From: JAOUEA01 sp046732015
Lineage (GTDB): Bacteria; Actinomycetota; UBA4738; HRBIN12
Direction of reading: 5' to 3'
NCBI GenBank assembly: GCA_046732015.1
Contig: JBKPMF010000173.1
Coordinates: forward strand, 1 to 5,456
Length of the DNA stretch: 5,456 bases
The notes beneath the pieces were generated by a model, which worked only from the letters and a program-made list of their open reading frames with translations, was not told the DNA's origin and did not search any database. Numbering within the stretch: the first letter of the stretch is position 1; the number at the start of each line of letters is the position of its first letter. Shown one piece after another: positions 1 through 5,456 of this stretch. The translations under genes were made by a program, and so were the position numbers.

Positions 1-1380
1 GTATGGCTCCTTGCATCGCTCACACAGCACCCGGGCGAGCCGCTGTGCCACCACCGCGTCGATCGCTGACGCAACGAGGAACGTCTCGACGTCCATCTCG
101 GTAAGTCGCGTGATCGCGCTCGGGGCATCGTTCGTGTGCAGCGAAGTCAGGACGAGGTGACCCGTGAGGGCCGCCTCGATCGCGATCGTGGCCGTCTCCT
201 TGTCGCGGACCTCACCGATCAGGACGATGTCGGGGTCGGCGCGCAGGATCGAACGGAGGGCGGCCGCGAACGTCAGTCCGGCCTTCGGGTTCACCTGCAT
301 CTGGTTCACGCCGGCGAGCCGGTACTCGACCGGGTCCTCAACGGTGATGATGTTCTTGTCTTCCTCGTTGAGGATGTTGAGCGTGGAGTACATCGTGGTC
401 GATTTCCCCGACCCCGTGGGGCCGGTGACCAAGATCGCTCCGTAGGGTTTCTTGAAGGACTTCGAGAACTGCTTGTAGGACTCCTCAAGGAAGCCGAGGT
501 CCTCGAGGCGCAGCAGGGCGTTCGACTTGTCCAGGACTCGAATGACGACCTTCTCGCCGTGCACCGTCGGCAAGGTGGCGACACGCAGGTCGAGCTGTTT
601 GCCGCCTACCTTCATGCTGATGCGTCCGTCCTGGGGAACCCGCTTCTCGGCGATGTTCAGCTCGGCCATGACCTTGAGACGGCTGATCAGGCCGCCCTGG
701 ATGTTCTTGGGGGCCGGGGGCATCGGCTCGTGCAACACGCCGTCCACCCGGAAGCGGATCCTGACGTTGCGCTCGGCCGGTTCGATGTGGACGTCGGAGG
801 CTCGGTCGCCGACGGCCTGGGTCATGATCGCGTTGACGAGCTTGACGATGGGGGCGTCCTCCAGCGCCGCCTCCATCTGCTCTTCTTCGCCTTCGATCGC
901 ATCGGCGGCGACGTTGGCCAGGGCTTCGACCTGGCCGTCCATCCCAGCGAACTTCTGGATCGCGCGTTCGACGTCCCCGGCGGTCGCGACCAGCGGCTGG
1001 ACGTCCCGGTTCGTGATCGTGCGGATGTCGTCGAGCGCGTAGACGTTCGCGGGGTCGGACATCGCCACGAGGAGCTTGCCGTCGCGTTCGCCGATGGGGA
1101 TCGCGCGGTAGCGGCGGGCGAGCGCTTCGGGGAGCAGCGTCGTGGCGGTGGGATCGATGGGGTGTTCGGCGAGATCGACGAATTCGAGGCCGACCTGTTC
1201 AGCGAGCGCCCGGACGAGGTCGCCCTCCTTGATCATGCCCATGTCGATCAGCACGCGGCCGATCGACTTGGGGGTGCGCCGGTGTTCCTCGAGCGCCTGC
1301 TCGAGCTGTTCCGGCGTGATCATGCCCAGCTCGATCAGGATCTGACCGAGCTGTTTCGACTTGCGCTTGACCGTGGTCAT
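1..1380 (-). CDS. pilB: Type IV pilus assembly ATPase PilB (GspE/PulE family), C-terminus cut off by the window edge
   Basis: This is the cytoplasmic hexameric ATPase that powers pilus extension. The frame is open from the ATG at 1380-1378 to base 1, giving 460 codons; the family usually runs to about 560, so roughly the last 100 residues lie outside. Residues 10-33 and 39-62 form a tandem MshEN-type N-domain repeat (LGQILIELGMI and IGRVLIDMGMI). The N2/linker region follows, with ASDVHIEP at 194-201. The motor domain shows Walker A GPTGSGKS at 320-327, the Asp box ITVEDPVEYR at 345-354, Walker B DPDIVLIGEVRD at 382-393 and the His box TGHLVLTSLHTND at 406-418. The first CxxC of the zinc-binding tetracysteine motif is CERC at 453-456. 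PilT is unlikely because of the MshEN domain and the CxxC. A GAGG lies 6 bases before the start. The gene follows a Roadblock-like gene by 66 bases. The distinction from a type II secretion GspE rests on family resemblance and context and cannot be settled here. Confidence 0.96.
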   Translation of the reverse strand, partial: MTTVKRKSKQLGQILIELGMITPEQLEQALEEHRRTPKSIGRVLIDMGMIKEGDLVRALAEQVGLEFVDLAEHPIDPTATTLLPEALARRYRAIPIGERDGKLLVAMSDPANVYALDDIRTITNRDVQPLVATAGDVERAIQKFAGMDGQVEALANVAADAIEGEEEQMEAALEDAPIVKLVNAIMTQAVGDRASDVHIEPAERNVRIRFRVDGVLHEPMPPAPKNIQGGLISRLKVMAELNIAEKRVPQDGRISMKVGGKQLDLRVATLPTVHGEKVVIRVLDKSNALLRLEDLGFLEESYKQFSKSFKKPYGAILVTGPTGSGKSTTMYSTLNILNEEDKNIITVEDPVEYRLAGVNQMQVNPKAGLTFAAALRSILRADPDIVLIGEVRDKETATIAIEAALTGHLVLTSLHTNDAPSAITRLTEMDVETFLVASAIDAVVAQRLARVLCERCKEPY

Positions 1381-1386
1381 CGCCGT

Positions 1387-1390
1387 CCTC
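1387..1390 (-). promoter_or_regulatory. Ribosome binding site of pilB
   Basis: GAGG reads on the minus strand 6 bases before the pilB ATG. It has the best SD spacing of any start in this window and supports the chosen start, which also begins just before the conserved LGQIL motif. Confidence 0.6.
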
Positions 1391-1407
1391 GAGGTCTGTT
1401 TCAGGTA

Positions 1408-1437
1408 CGGGCGTCGGAGCCCGAAGCTTGCGTTCGG
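1408..1437 (-). other. Two mutually exclusive short hairpins in the pilB leader
   Basis: The 66-base gap between the Roadblock-like gene and pilB holds two small inverted repeats on the minus strand. One is CCGAA/TTCGG with a 7-base loop (1437-1421); the other is CGGGC/GCCCG with a 6-base loop (1423-1408). They share the bases at 1421-1423, so only one can form at a time. Neither is followed by a T-run, so this is not a standard intrinsic terminator. Five-base-pair stems are common by chance in GC-rich DNA. No convincing -35/-10 pair was found in the gap. Confidence 0.2.
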
Positions 1438-1446
1438 TCTAGGTCA

Positions 1447-2229
1447 TCAGGAACTTGCTTCGTCATCGTCCGAGTCCACCTGAAGCAATCCCGAGAACTC
1501 TTTGGCCAGCAGCACCCGGTCGACCTCAGCGTCGTCGTCGCCCCCGCCATCGGCCGCGGCAGAGACCAGCTTCTTGGGCTCTTTCGTGAGCGCAGAGGCC
1601 GCTGCGGCATCTGCCGCCTCACCCGATCCCCCGCCGGGGGACTCCGGTGGGAGCGAAGGCGCCTCTGAGGCCGTGAGCGGTGGATCGGTGGCCGAGGCAT
1701 CACCGCCGGTGTTCGCGAACGAGGGCTCCGACGCCTCGGGTCCGCGGCGCCAGTGCCCCTCGCCCGCCGGCGCTTCCATGAACTCGTCGGCGGCCGGGAT
1801 CGCCGCCACCACCTCTTCGGCCTGCGGCTTGCCGGTCGTGGGGTGCAGCGAGGTTCGCGGCTTGCCGGAAGGCGCCGAAGCGGCATCCGGCAGGCGGACG
1901 GCCTCACGCTTGGACCTGCCCTCCTCGGCAGCCAAGAGCACCTGCTCCATCTGGTCGACCAGGATGCCCGGCCGGGTGCCGGGCTCGGCCACGGAGAACG
2001 CCGCGTACGCGCCCCGTTTGACGAACGCCCACACCTGATCGGGGAACTCCACGAAGCTCTTGTCCGGCTCCCCCAGGGTGACGAACTTCAACCAGGCCGA
2101 CTTCGCCGGGCCCTCGTCGTTCTCGGGGAAGGAGCCCAGCACCAAGCCGTCCCTGGACAGGATCAATGAGCCCCGCACGCCGGACACGGTGACAGCGATC
2201 CGCTGTGCGAGCGCGGAATAGTCGTCCAT
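1447..2229 (-). CDS. Roadblock/LC7-like domain protein with a long disordered acidic tail, upstream of pilB
   Basis: I recognise the fold type but no named gene. The 260-residue product has an N-terminal segment (about 1-102) resembling Roadblock/LC7 domains: a helix at 3-15, then GVRGSLILSRDGLVLGSF at 17-34 (the family's usual strand-turn-strand with a conserved Asp-Gly), a central helix around 41-51, strands around 58-80 and a closing helix at 90-102. Such domains dimerise and commonly regulate or scaffold small GTPases, as MglB does for MglA. Residues 103-233 are rich in Pro, Ala, Gly, Ser and Glu and look disordered. A predicted helix, DRVLLAKEFSGLLQ (237-250), is followed by an acidic end (DSDDDEASS). 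There is no signal peptide or membrane segment, so it is probably cytoplasmic. It lies 73 bases after aroE and 66 before pilB. A role in pilus control is inferred from position alone. The ATG is the first start codon after an in-frame stop inside aroE. Confidence 0.82.
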   Translation of the reverse strand: MDDYSALAQRIAVTVSGVRGSLILSRDGLVLGSFPENDEGPAKSAWLKFVTLGEPDKSFVEFPDQVWAFVKRGAYAAFSVAEPGTRPGILVDQMEQVLLAAEEGRSKREAVRLPDAASAPSGKPRTSLHPTTGKPQAEEVVAAIPAADEFMEAPAGEGHWRRGPEASEPSFANTGGDASATDPPLTASEAPSLPPESPGGGSGEAADAAAASALTKEPKKLVSAAADGGGDDDAEVDRVLLAKEFSGLLQVDSDDDEASS

Positions 2230-2235
2230 CTCCCT
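2230..2235 (-). promoter_or_regulatory. SD-like AGGGAG directly touching the start of the Roadblock-like gene
   Basis: AGGGAG ends at the base before the ATG at 2229, so the spacing is zero instead of the usual 5-9. No ATG, GTG or TTG lies upstream in frame before the stop within the aroE end. The nearest downstream GTG codons (residues 15 and 18) would remove the first helix of the domain. The start is therefore kept, but this SD may not be functional. Confidence 0.3.
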
Positions 2236-2302
2236 GGCAGCATCGTCGGGCCGATGGGGGTGCTTGAGGTCCGCGTACCCGAGATCGGGGATTTCCCAGG
2301 CG

Positions 2303-3169
2303 TCAGACCCGTTCGGCCGAGGCCACGCGCGCCGCGTCCGCCATCACGGCGAGCGGCGCCGGTCGTTCGGTCCAGCGTTCGAACGACAGGGCCGCTTGCT
2401 GCACGAGGAGTCCCAGCCCGGAGAACGAGGTTGCGCCCGATCGTTCGGCCGAGGCGAGGAGCGGTGTCGGCGAGCGGTACGACAGGTCGACCACGACCAC
2501 CGTTGGACCAAGGGCCGTCGCGGGAAGCGTGCCGACCCCGTCGGCGCCTACCGGGGTGGCGTTCACGATCAGATCGGCCTCGGATCCGGCGGCCTCACCG
2601 AGCGCGATCACACGAACCTCGACGGGGAACCCCTCGAGCAGTTCCACGATGGCCATGGCCGTGGCGGGCTCACGCGCCGCCACCGTGAGGGCGGCCACCT
2701 CACTCCTAGCCAGCGCCAGGGCCACCGCCCGGGCGGCACCACCGGCGCCGAAGAGCAAGGCGCTCGCCCCGCTGGCCTCGAACCCAGCGTCGGTCCGCAG
2801 GAACCGTTCGAACCCCGGGGCGTCGGTGTTGTCGCCCAGGATCGCCCCGTTCTGCACGGTGAGCGTGTTGGCCGCTCCCAGCAGGCGCGCGTCTTCCGTG
2901 AGCTCGTCGGCGAGGGCTGCGGCCTCGGTCTTGTGGGGCATCGTGATGTTGGCCCCCTCGAACCCCAACGCCACCAGCCCGGCGAGCGCCTGCGGCAGGG
3001 TTCCCGGCGCCACCGGCAACGGGATGTAGACCCAGGGCAGCCCCATCGATCGGAACGCCGCGTTGTGGATCGTGGGCGACAGGCTGTGTTCGACCGGCCA
3101 TCCGATCACCCCTAGGGTTCGCGTGCCCCCATGGATCGACCTGGCCCGGTCCTGCTCAGAGGCAGACAT
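2303..3169 (-). CDS. aroE: Shikimate dehydrogenase (NADP-dependent)
   Basis: AroE reduces 3-dehydroshikimate to shikimate with NADPH, the fourth step of the chorismate pathway, in the cytoplasm. The product is 288 residues, slightly above the usual 270-280. Visible motifs are VIGWPVEHSLSPTIHN at 21-36 (shikimate-binding Ser29 and Ser31), NITMPHK at 74-80 (catalytic Lys80), AANT at 99-102, GDNTD at 112-116 (catalytic Asp116), the dinucleotide loop GAGGAARAV at 141-149, Arg166 where NADP-specific members carry a basic residue, NATPVG at 203-208, and the closing helix LLVQQAALSFERWT at 254-267. A GTG at 3217 would add 16 residues (Ala/Ser/Thr/Arg-rich) that lie wholly over the mltG coding end. 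I chose the ATG at 3169, which has a GAG 7 bases upstream and overlaps mltG by only 14 bases. That overlap points to translational coupling. In many actinobacteria other aro genes lie further downstream; here a pilus gene follows instead. Confidence 0.96.
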   Translation of the reverse strand: MSASEQDRARSIHGGTRTLGVIGWPVEHSLSPTIHNAAFRSMGLPWVYIPLPVAPGTLPQALAGLVALGFEGANITMPHKTEAAALADELTEDARLLGAANTLTVQNGAILGDNTDAPGFERFLRTDAGFEASGASALLFGAGGAARAVALALARSEVAALTVAAREPATAMAIVELLEGFPVEVRVIALGEAAGSEADLIVNATPVGADGVGTLPATALGPTVVVVDLSYRSPTPLLASAERSGATSFSGLGLLVQQAALSFERWTERPAPLAVMADAARVASAERV

Positions 3170-4241
3170 CGACGTTCTCGAGGAACGTGTCGTAGTCGAT
3201 GCTGAAGCGGTGGCCACCGTCGTCGCCGCAGGCCACGTAGTAGAAGTACCCGACGTTCGCGGGATCGAGCGCCGCCTTGATCGACGCGAGACTCGGACTC
3301 GCGATCGGCGTCGGCGGGAGCCCCGTGTTCAGCCGCGTGTTGTACGGGCTGTCGATCTCGAAGTCGGGCGTGGTGAGACCATCGCTGGGGTCGGGGTCGA
3401 TGTAGCCCACCGTGGCGTCGATCCCCAAGGTCATGCCTTCACGCAGCCGGTTGTAGATCACGGCCGAGATCAGCGGGCGATCGGCGTCGATCATGGCCTC
3501 TTTCTCGATCATCGAGGCGATCACCATGACCTGGTAGGGGGTGACGTCCAGGGACGCCGCGCGATCCCACGGCAGGTCCTTCACCGCGGCGCCGAACTGG
3601 TCCAACCCGGTGGTGATGACGTCGTCGGCGGTGGTGCCCTTCGTGGGGAACCGATTGGTCTCGGGCCAGATGAACCCCTCGACCGTCGGTGTCCCCTCGG
3701 GCAGGTAGGGCTCCAGCGAGTACTCCCCGCTGTTGGCCGCATCCAGGAACGCCTTCTGGGGGATCTTCAGCGTGTCCTGCAAGGTGGAGGCGATCTGGGT
3801 GAGGCGATACCCGGGCGGGATCAGCACGCTCGTGGTGGGGATCTTCTTGGGGGCCGTGGTGAGGATCGTGACGATCTCATCGAGCGTCATGCCGGGGTTC
3901 AGCTGGTAGTCGCCCGCACGGATCTGATCGGTCTTGCCTGTGCCACGCATCAGGAGATTGCCGACGAATCCGTTGCAGTTGATCAGTCCCTCGCCCTTGA
4001 GGGCATCGACGACCTCGCCGGCCGACGCCCCGTCCGGCACCGTGAAGTTCACCGTCTGTTTCGAGGCCTCCGGCGCGGCCTTGCACCCCGCGTAGTAGTT
4101 GCCGGCCCACACGATGGCGCCCACGAGCACGACGAACACCATGAACAACACCAGCAGGGTGGTTCGGCGAGGGCGGAGGTCGTCGCGGCGGGGATCGCGG
4201 TCATGGCGGGCCGCTCGCCGCGGCGTGGTCTGTGTCTCCAT
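3156..4241 (-). CDS. mltG: Endolytic murein transglycosylase MltG (YceG family)
   Basis: MltG cleaves nascent glycan strands at the outer face of the membrane and so sets their length. The product is 361 residues. A basic cytoplasmic tail (1-26, many Arg) precedes one membrane segment (about 27-47). A LysM-like region follows (about 62-130; VNFTVPDGASAGEVVDAL). The catalytic domain shows VEGFIWPETN at 187-196, IASMIEKEA at 241-249 with the expected catalytic Glu246, YNRLREGMTLGIDATVGY at 263-280, SPYNT at 298-302, GLPPTPI at 307-313 and GHRFS at 343-347. Cysteines at 53, 89, 338 and 360 are all outside the membrane and could form disulfides. The ATG is preceded by an in-frame TGA with no other start in between. 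A GAGG abuts the ATG, which is poor SD spacing. The gene follows ruvX after 48 bases, and its last 14 bases overlap aroE. Confidence 0.96.
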   Translation of the reverse strand: METQTTPRRAARHDRDPRRDDLRPRRTTLLVLFMVFVVLVGAIVWAGNYYAGCKAAPEASKQTVNFTVPDGASAGEVVDALKGEGLINCNGFVGNLLMRGTGKTDQIRAGDYQLNPGMTLDEIVTILTTAPKKIPTTSVLIPPGYRLTQIASTLQDTLKIPQKAFLDAANSGEYSLEPYLPEGTPTVEGFIWPETNRFPTKGTTADDVITTGLDQFGAAVKDLPWDRAASLDVTPYQVMVIASMIEKEAMIDADRPLISAVIYNRLREGMTLGIDATVGYIDPDPSDGLTTPDFEIDSPYNTRLNTGLPPTPIASPSLASIKAALDPANVGYFYYVACGDDGGHRFSIDYDTFLENVDVCL

Positions 4242-4254
4242 CCTCGACGAGGAT
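4240..4254. repeat. Perfect 15-base dyad over the mltG start codon
   Basis: ATCCTCG and CGAGGAT flank a single central base. The dyad covers the first two bases of the mltG start codon and the 13 bases upstream. In RNA a one-base loop cannot form, so any hairpin would have only about 6 pairs. As DNA it could be an operator half-site pair, but no second copy is present in the window. It may be chance. Confidence 0.25.
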
Positions 4255-4289
4255 ACCGGGCAGGACCGTCAAGGACAGGCGCCTTGCGC

Positions 4290-4748
4290 TCAGGCGGAAC
4301 CCCGCGGCCCGGCGTCGAGCCACGCCTGCAGGATCACCGCGGCGGCCGTTCGATCCACCACGCGGCGCCGTTCGGGCCCCTTGATGCCGGCTTCCCGCAG
4401 CGAACGCTCGGCTTCCACGGTGGACAGGCGCTCGTCCTGCAGTTCGACGGGCACGGTGAGGATCGCGCGGAGGCCCTCGGCGAACGCCTCGGCCTGCTGC
4501 GCACGAGCCCCCGACTCGCCCGACATGGACCGCGGGTGCCCCAGGACCACGACGGTGGCGTCGTGCTCGGCGACCAGGGCGGCGACCGCCTTCAGCTCGC
4601 CCGGGGGCTGGCCCACATGGATCGTGCCGACGGGGACCGCGAGGCGTCGATCGGGATCGGAGACCGCGACACCGATCCGCGCGTCACCGAGGTCGAGGCC
4701 GAGCGCCCGGCCGTGGGCAACGCCCGATCCTGCGGGCCCGTCGGGCAT
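4290..4748 (-). CDS. ruvX: RuvX/YqgF family putative pre-16S rRNA nuclease (Holliday junction resolvase-like)
   Basis: This RNase H-fold protein belongs to the family implicated in 16S rRNA 5'-end maturation and in Holliday junction resolution. The product is 152 residues; the family is usually 135-160. Motifs are ALGLDLGDARIGVAVSD at 15-31 (metal-binding Asp19), VVVLGHPRSMSG at 66-77, LQDERLSTVEAE at 103-114 (Asp105) and VDRTAAAVILQAWLD at 131-145 (Asp132). All three expected acidic positions are present. His71 replaces the leucine usually found in the GLP loop, a mild departure. The first 13 residues precede the fold and are poorly conserved in the family. The ATG follows the alaS stop by 2 bases, with GGAG 10 bases upstream inside the alaS end, which suggests coupled translation. 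The product is cytoplasmic. Confidence 0.95.
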   Translation of the reverse strand: MPDGPAGSGVAHGRALGLDLGDARIGVAVSDPDRRLAVPVGTIHVGQPPGELKAVAALVAEHDATVVVLGHPRSMSGESGARAQQAEAFAEGLRAILTVPVELQDERLSTVEAERSLREAGIKGPERRRVVDRTAAAVILQAWLDAGPRGSA

Positions 4749-4750
4749 CG

Positions 4751-5456
4751 CTAGCGAGCTCCGAGGAGCTCCTCGAGGCGCGCCGGGATACCGCCGAGCG
4801 CGTCCGGCACCCGCTCGGGGTGCTTGCCGCCCGCGTTGGCCAGGATGTCCTTGCCACCGGCCCCTCCACCGATCACCGTGGCGGCGGTCGCCAGGATCGC
4901 CGGGGCGGTGACTCCCCGCTCCACGGCAGGCCCGGTGACCGCGGCCACCAACATCGCCTTGCCGCCCTCCCCGTTGCCCACGACGATCGCGGCCGCCTGA
5001 TCCGACAGCTGATCCCGGACCTTCTGCGCCAGGTCACGCAGCCCGCCGGGATCCTCCCCCGGGATCTCCGAGACCACCAATGCCACGCCGTCGACCGCGA
5101 CGGCGCCCTCCACCAGGGCGGTGATGACCGCATCGCGGTCCCCCGCACGCAGGCGGCCGAGTTCGCCCTTGAGGCGCTTGTTCTCCTCGACGATCTTGCG
5201 GGCGTGCTCGGCGGCCGTGGCCGGGTCGTTCGACCCGACGGCTTCGACCAGGCCTCGCAGCAGCGACCGTTCGGCGTTGATCTCGAGCAGGGCGTCCGGT
5301 CCCACGAGCGCCTCGATGCGACGCATCCCGGAACCGATCGAACCTTCGTGCAGGATGCGCACCACCGCGACGTGGCCCGTGTGATGGACGTGCGTGCCAC
5401 CGCACAGCTCCTTTGAGTAGTCCCCGATCTCCACGACCCGGACCGTGTCGCCGTAC
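4751..5456 (-). CDS. alaS: Alanyl-tRNA synthetase, C-terminal 234 residues (5' part outside window)
   Basis: AlaRS charges tRNA-Ala and clears misacylated Ser/Gly-tRNA. The frame is open to the window edge: residues YGDTVRV read upstream of the GTG at 5434, so that GTG is an internal valine and not a start. The fragment begins in the editing domain, with GDYSKELCGGTHV at 11-23; its CGGTH Cys18 and His22 are the second pair of zinc ligands. GSIGSGMRRIEALVG follows at about 38-52. A coiled-coil stretch (about 79-105, ARKIVEENKRLKGELGRL) links to the C-Ala/DHHA1 domain, whose glycine-rich loop GGGAGGKDILANAGG is near the end. The family is near 880-900 residues, so about three quarters lies outside. 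The stop is TAG, and ruvX starts 2 bases later. Confidence 0.98.
   Translation of the reverse strand, partial: YGDTVRVVEIGDYSKELCGGTHVHHTGHVAVVRILHEGSIGSGMRRIEALVGPDALLEINAERSLLRGLVEAVGSNDPATAAEHARKIVEENKRLKGELGRLRAGDRDAVITALVEGAVAVDGVALVVSEIPGEDPGGLRDLAQKVRDQLSDQAAAIVVGNGEGGKAMLVAAVTGPAVERGVTAPAILATAATVIGGGAGGKDILANAGGKHPERVPDALGGIPARLEELLGAR
4756..4771 (-). promoter_or_regulatory. Hairpin covering the ruvX ribosome binding site within the alaS end
   Basis: On the minus strand GAGCTC, loop CTCG, GAGCTC can form a 6-pair stem. The GGAG that would serve ruvX (4762-4759) lies in the last loop base and the 3' arm. A ribosome finishing alaS would melt it, which fits translational coupling. A 14-base perfect palindrome, CGAGGAGCTCCTCG (4762-4775), overlaps it and could compete. 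These bases also encode the alaS tail (LEELLG), so codon constraint may explain the symmetry. Confidence 0.35.

Noticed and set aside
136..1668. Plus-strand open frame of 510 codons
   Set aside because: It lies opposite pilB and the end of the Roadblock-like gene. The protein is full of Arg, Asp, Gly and Val with no recognisable motif, as expected for a shadow frame in GC-rich DNA. The minus-strand reading gives a complete set of PilB motifs.
2278..2289. CCCG-ATCT-CGGG hairpin after aroE as a terminator
   Set aside because: The stem has only 4 pairs and no T-run follows, so it is not credible as an intrinsic terminator.
2230..2302. Possible upstream extension of the Roadblock-like gene, since the gap reads in frame with GC-ending codons
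   Set aside because: No ATG, GTG or TTG exists in that frame between the start at 2229 and the TGA inside the aroE end, so there is no usable start. The codon bias follows from the base composition.
4242..4289. TTGACG with TATCCT upstream of mltG as a promoter
   Set aside because: The two hexamers are only 11 bases apart instead of about 17, and TATCCT is a partial match.
3063..4754. Plus-strand open frame of 563 codons
   Set aside because: It runs antisense across aroE, mltG and ruvX, all of which have clear catalytic motifs on the minus strand. Its product is Arg/Gly/His/Asp-rich without domain signs.
5432..5434. GTG as the start of a separate 227-residue gene
   Set aside because: The frame continues upstream to the window edge with YGDTVRV, matching the AlaRS editing domain before CGGTH, so this is an internal valine codon.

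Overview
This window is an ordinary, well-packed piece of a GC-rich bacterial chromosome, most likely actinobacterial. The reasons are GC-ending codons throughout, TGA as the usual stop, and the order alaS - ruvX - mltG - aroE, which is a familiar actinobacterial arrangement. I cannot name a species. Some features (a GspE-type pilus ATPase next to aroE, MltG ending in Val-Asp-Val-Cys-Leu) recall deep-branching actinobacterial lineages, but that is a weak inference.

All six genes lie on the minus strand, so transcription runs from high to low coordinates. The order is: the 3' end of alaS (entering at 5456, stop at 4751); ruvX (4748-4290), starting 2 bases after the alaS stop; mltG (4241-3156); aroE (3169-2303), overlapping mltG by 14 bases; a 260-residue protein with a Roadblock/LC7-like N-terminus and a long disordered tail (2229-1447); and pilB (1380 to beyond base 1). 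The longest gap is 73 bases, and I see no clear promoter or intrinsic terminator, so the whole window could be one transcription unit. No tRNA, rRNA, insertion sequence, CRISPR array or phage remnant was seen.

The genes fall into two groups. The first four are housekeeping: alanine charging with proofreading (AlaRS), a RuvX/YqgF nuclease, a membrane lytic transglycosylase that ends glycan strands (MltG), and shikimate dehydrogenase (AroE). The last two begin what looks like a type IV pilus locus: PilB is the pilus extension ATPase, and the Roadblock-like protein just upstream is a candidate regulator or adaptor for it. That pairing is the most interesting point here. I found no clearly new system. 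The smaller points are start-site and RNA-hairpin details at the gene junctions, substitutions in the N-terminal ligand-binding motifs of PilB, and extracytoplasmic cysteines in MltG.
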